A DNA stretch of 5,374 nt, from the NCBI GenBank assembly GCA_017608725.1, contig JAFCFG010000078.1:1-5374 (forward strand). The letters are read 5' to 3'. The position numbers and the translations under genes were made by a program. This DNA is from Candidatus Iainarchaeum sp. (GTDB lineage: Archaea; Iainarchaeota; Iainarchaeia; Iainarchaeales; GCA-2688035). The notes beneath the pieces were generated by a model. That model saw only the letters and a list, made by a program, of their open reading frames with translations, was not told where the DNA came from and made no database searches. Of this stretch, positions 4,617 through 5,374 are shown in pieces. Within the stretch, counting starts at the first letter, position 1; each line of letters starts with the position of its first letter.

Positions 4617-5374
4617 TTATTCCTCTTTGCTTAGCAGCCACTTCCATAGTGGAATGAAGCGGATTTTTGTTTTTTGGATTGTTTCTGTGCCCTCTTTGTC
4701 TTTTGTTATGATTAGCCCTTGTTTGAGTTTGTTTTTTTTCGCGTAGCTTATTAGGCTGTTTATTTCTCTTTGTTTGGTTTTTTTGTCGGATAGGTCGTAT
4801 GCTACTTGGATTATTTTTTTTGCTTGCAGCCCTTGGTGTATGATGAAGTCTATTTCTGTGCCGTCTTTATTTTTCCAGTAGTTTATTTCTTGGTTTTTTT
4901 TGGTTCGTCTTTTTAGTTCTAGGAAAACCGCGTTTTCGAAAAGTTTGCCCCAGTTTGTTTTTCCACTGATTGCATATAGGAAACCGGTGTCTCCGCTGTA
5001 TGCCTTTCTTGAATACTGCGATTTGTCTTTAATGTTTTTTGAAGAGATTGGTGTGAAAAAGAAAAGATATCCTTCTTGGGCATATTTTTCCATGCAAAGA
5101 ATGCTTTGTTTTCCTATTTTGTGGCCAACGCTTTTAAAAAAGTTCAGGCATTTTGATGCAGAAAAATGTGTTGTTTCAATCACATATTTTGCAAACAACT
5201 CCACGGTTGCAACATTTTCTTTTGCTGCATCAGCTACATCCAAGCCAACTATATCCCTGAAATAGGAAGCAAGTAGCTGTACTTTGTCTGTCTTGTTATC
5301 TGTAAGCACTACTTCAGGGAAACCCCCATACAACAAGTATTCATTAAGCGCTTTCTCTATCCTGCCAATCCCTG
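4617..5374 (-). CDS. ATP-binding protein of the AAA/DUF4143 type, C-terminal part (5' truncated)
   Basis: The frame is open from the right edge to the TAA at 4617-4619, about 251 residues. A TTG at 5334-5336 is in frame, but residues GRIEKALNEYLLYGGFPEVV run through it, so the true start lies outside. In this family an N-terminal AAA ATPase domain (Walker A and B, not visible here) precedes what is seen. The visible part has the YLLYGGFPEVV junction, a helical, winged-helix-like part, RKAYSGDTGFLY (around 4981-5020), then a PD-(D/E)XK-like fold: KLFENAVFLEL, GTEIDFII (Asp codon 4848-4850) and IIQVAYDL, where nucleases would carry ExK. It ends KWLLSKEE. The biological role of the family is poorly known. 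It is richer in A+T than the neighbouring gene and convergent with it, so no operon link exists. Family assignment is good; DNA cleavage is not supported. Confidence 0.85.
   Translation of the reverse strand, partial: GIGRIEKALNEYLLYGGFPEVVLTDNKTDKVQLLASYFRDIVGLDVADAAKENVATVELFAKYVIETTHFSASKCLNFFKSVGHKIGKQSILCMEKYAQEGYLFFFTPISSKNIKDKSQYSRKAYSGDTGFLYAISGKTNWGKLFENAVFLELKRRTKKNQEINYWKNKDGTEIDFIIHQGLQAKKIIQVAYDLSDKKTKQREINSLISYAKKNKLKQGLIITKDKEGTETIQKTKIRFIPLWKWLLSKEE
4664..4739 (+). terminator. Possible oligo-T terminators of the large surface-protein gene
   Basis: Downstream of the TAG at 4612-4614 the plus strand has T5-G-T6 at 4664-4675 and T8 at 4732-4739. Both lie antisense to the ATPase gene, where they encode Lys-rich stretches, so their T content may come from coding. 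Archaeal polymerases can stop at such tracts, and no other plus-strand terminator is apparent nearby. Confidence 0.3.

Noticed and set aside
4900..5265. Plus-strand open frame of 121 codons
   Set aside because: It lies fully antisense to the ATPase/DUF4143 gene, which has clear family motifs in the other strand. Its composition has no domain-like pattern.
1..5374. CRISPR array, tRNA, rRNA, insertion sequence or attachment site
   Set aside because: I saw no regularly spaced repeats, no cloverleaf or rRNA segments, no transposase and no terminal inverted repeats. The space outside genes is only about 95 bases.

Overview
The window looks archaeal, and a DPANN-type or related uncultivated archaeon is my best guess (inference). 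Reasons are a short AT-rich promoter with a TATA-like box placed for an almost leaderless mRNA, no clear Shine-Dalgarno before the main gene, mostly AGA/AGG arginine codons, and a very large secreted protein with a C-terminal membrane anchor, 13 N-glycosylation sequons and a calcium-motif module ending in HFSLFAV, a type I associate with archaeal surface proteins. The lineage cannot be fixed without a search.

Layout. Positions 1-221 (+) hold the 3' end of a gene whose product ends in six glycines. Positions 222-312 are a short intergenic region with T-rich tracts, two overlapping sets of short direct repeats and a probable promoter. Positions 313-4614 (+) encode one 1433-residue protein that fills most of the window. 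Its order is signal peptide, I9-like propeptide, subtilisin-like (S8) domain, two tandem beta-sandwich repeats, papain-like C39-type domain, PepSY-like region, calcium-motif module, Pro/Glu and Gly/Ser linker, Cys-bracketed Ig-like domain, polar stalk, and a C-terminal transmembrane helix with a four-residue tail. Positions 4617-5374 (-) hold the 3' part of an AAA ATPase/DUF4143-type gene, convergent with the big gene and separated from it by 2 bases between stop codons.

The main point of interest is that both protease-like domains of the big protein have lost key catalytic residues. In the S8 domain only the Asp of the triad remains (D157); the His, oxyanion Asn and nucleophile Ser positions are Gly190, Ser278 and Gly340. 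In the C39-like domain the nucleophile Cys position is Ser691 and the oxyanion Gln position is Lys685, while the His (H822) and Asp (D858) are kept. The reading frame is intact throughout, so this is not simple gene decay. It suggests a surface protein that reuses two protease folds as binding modules, or a Ser-dependent enzyme in the C39-like part. The function is unknown. Nothing visible ties the three genes into one pathway.
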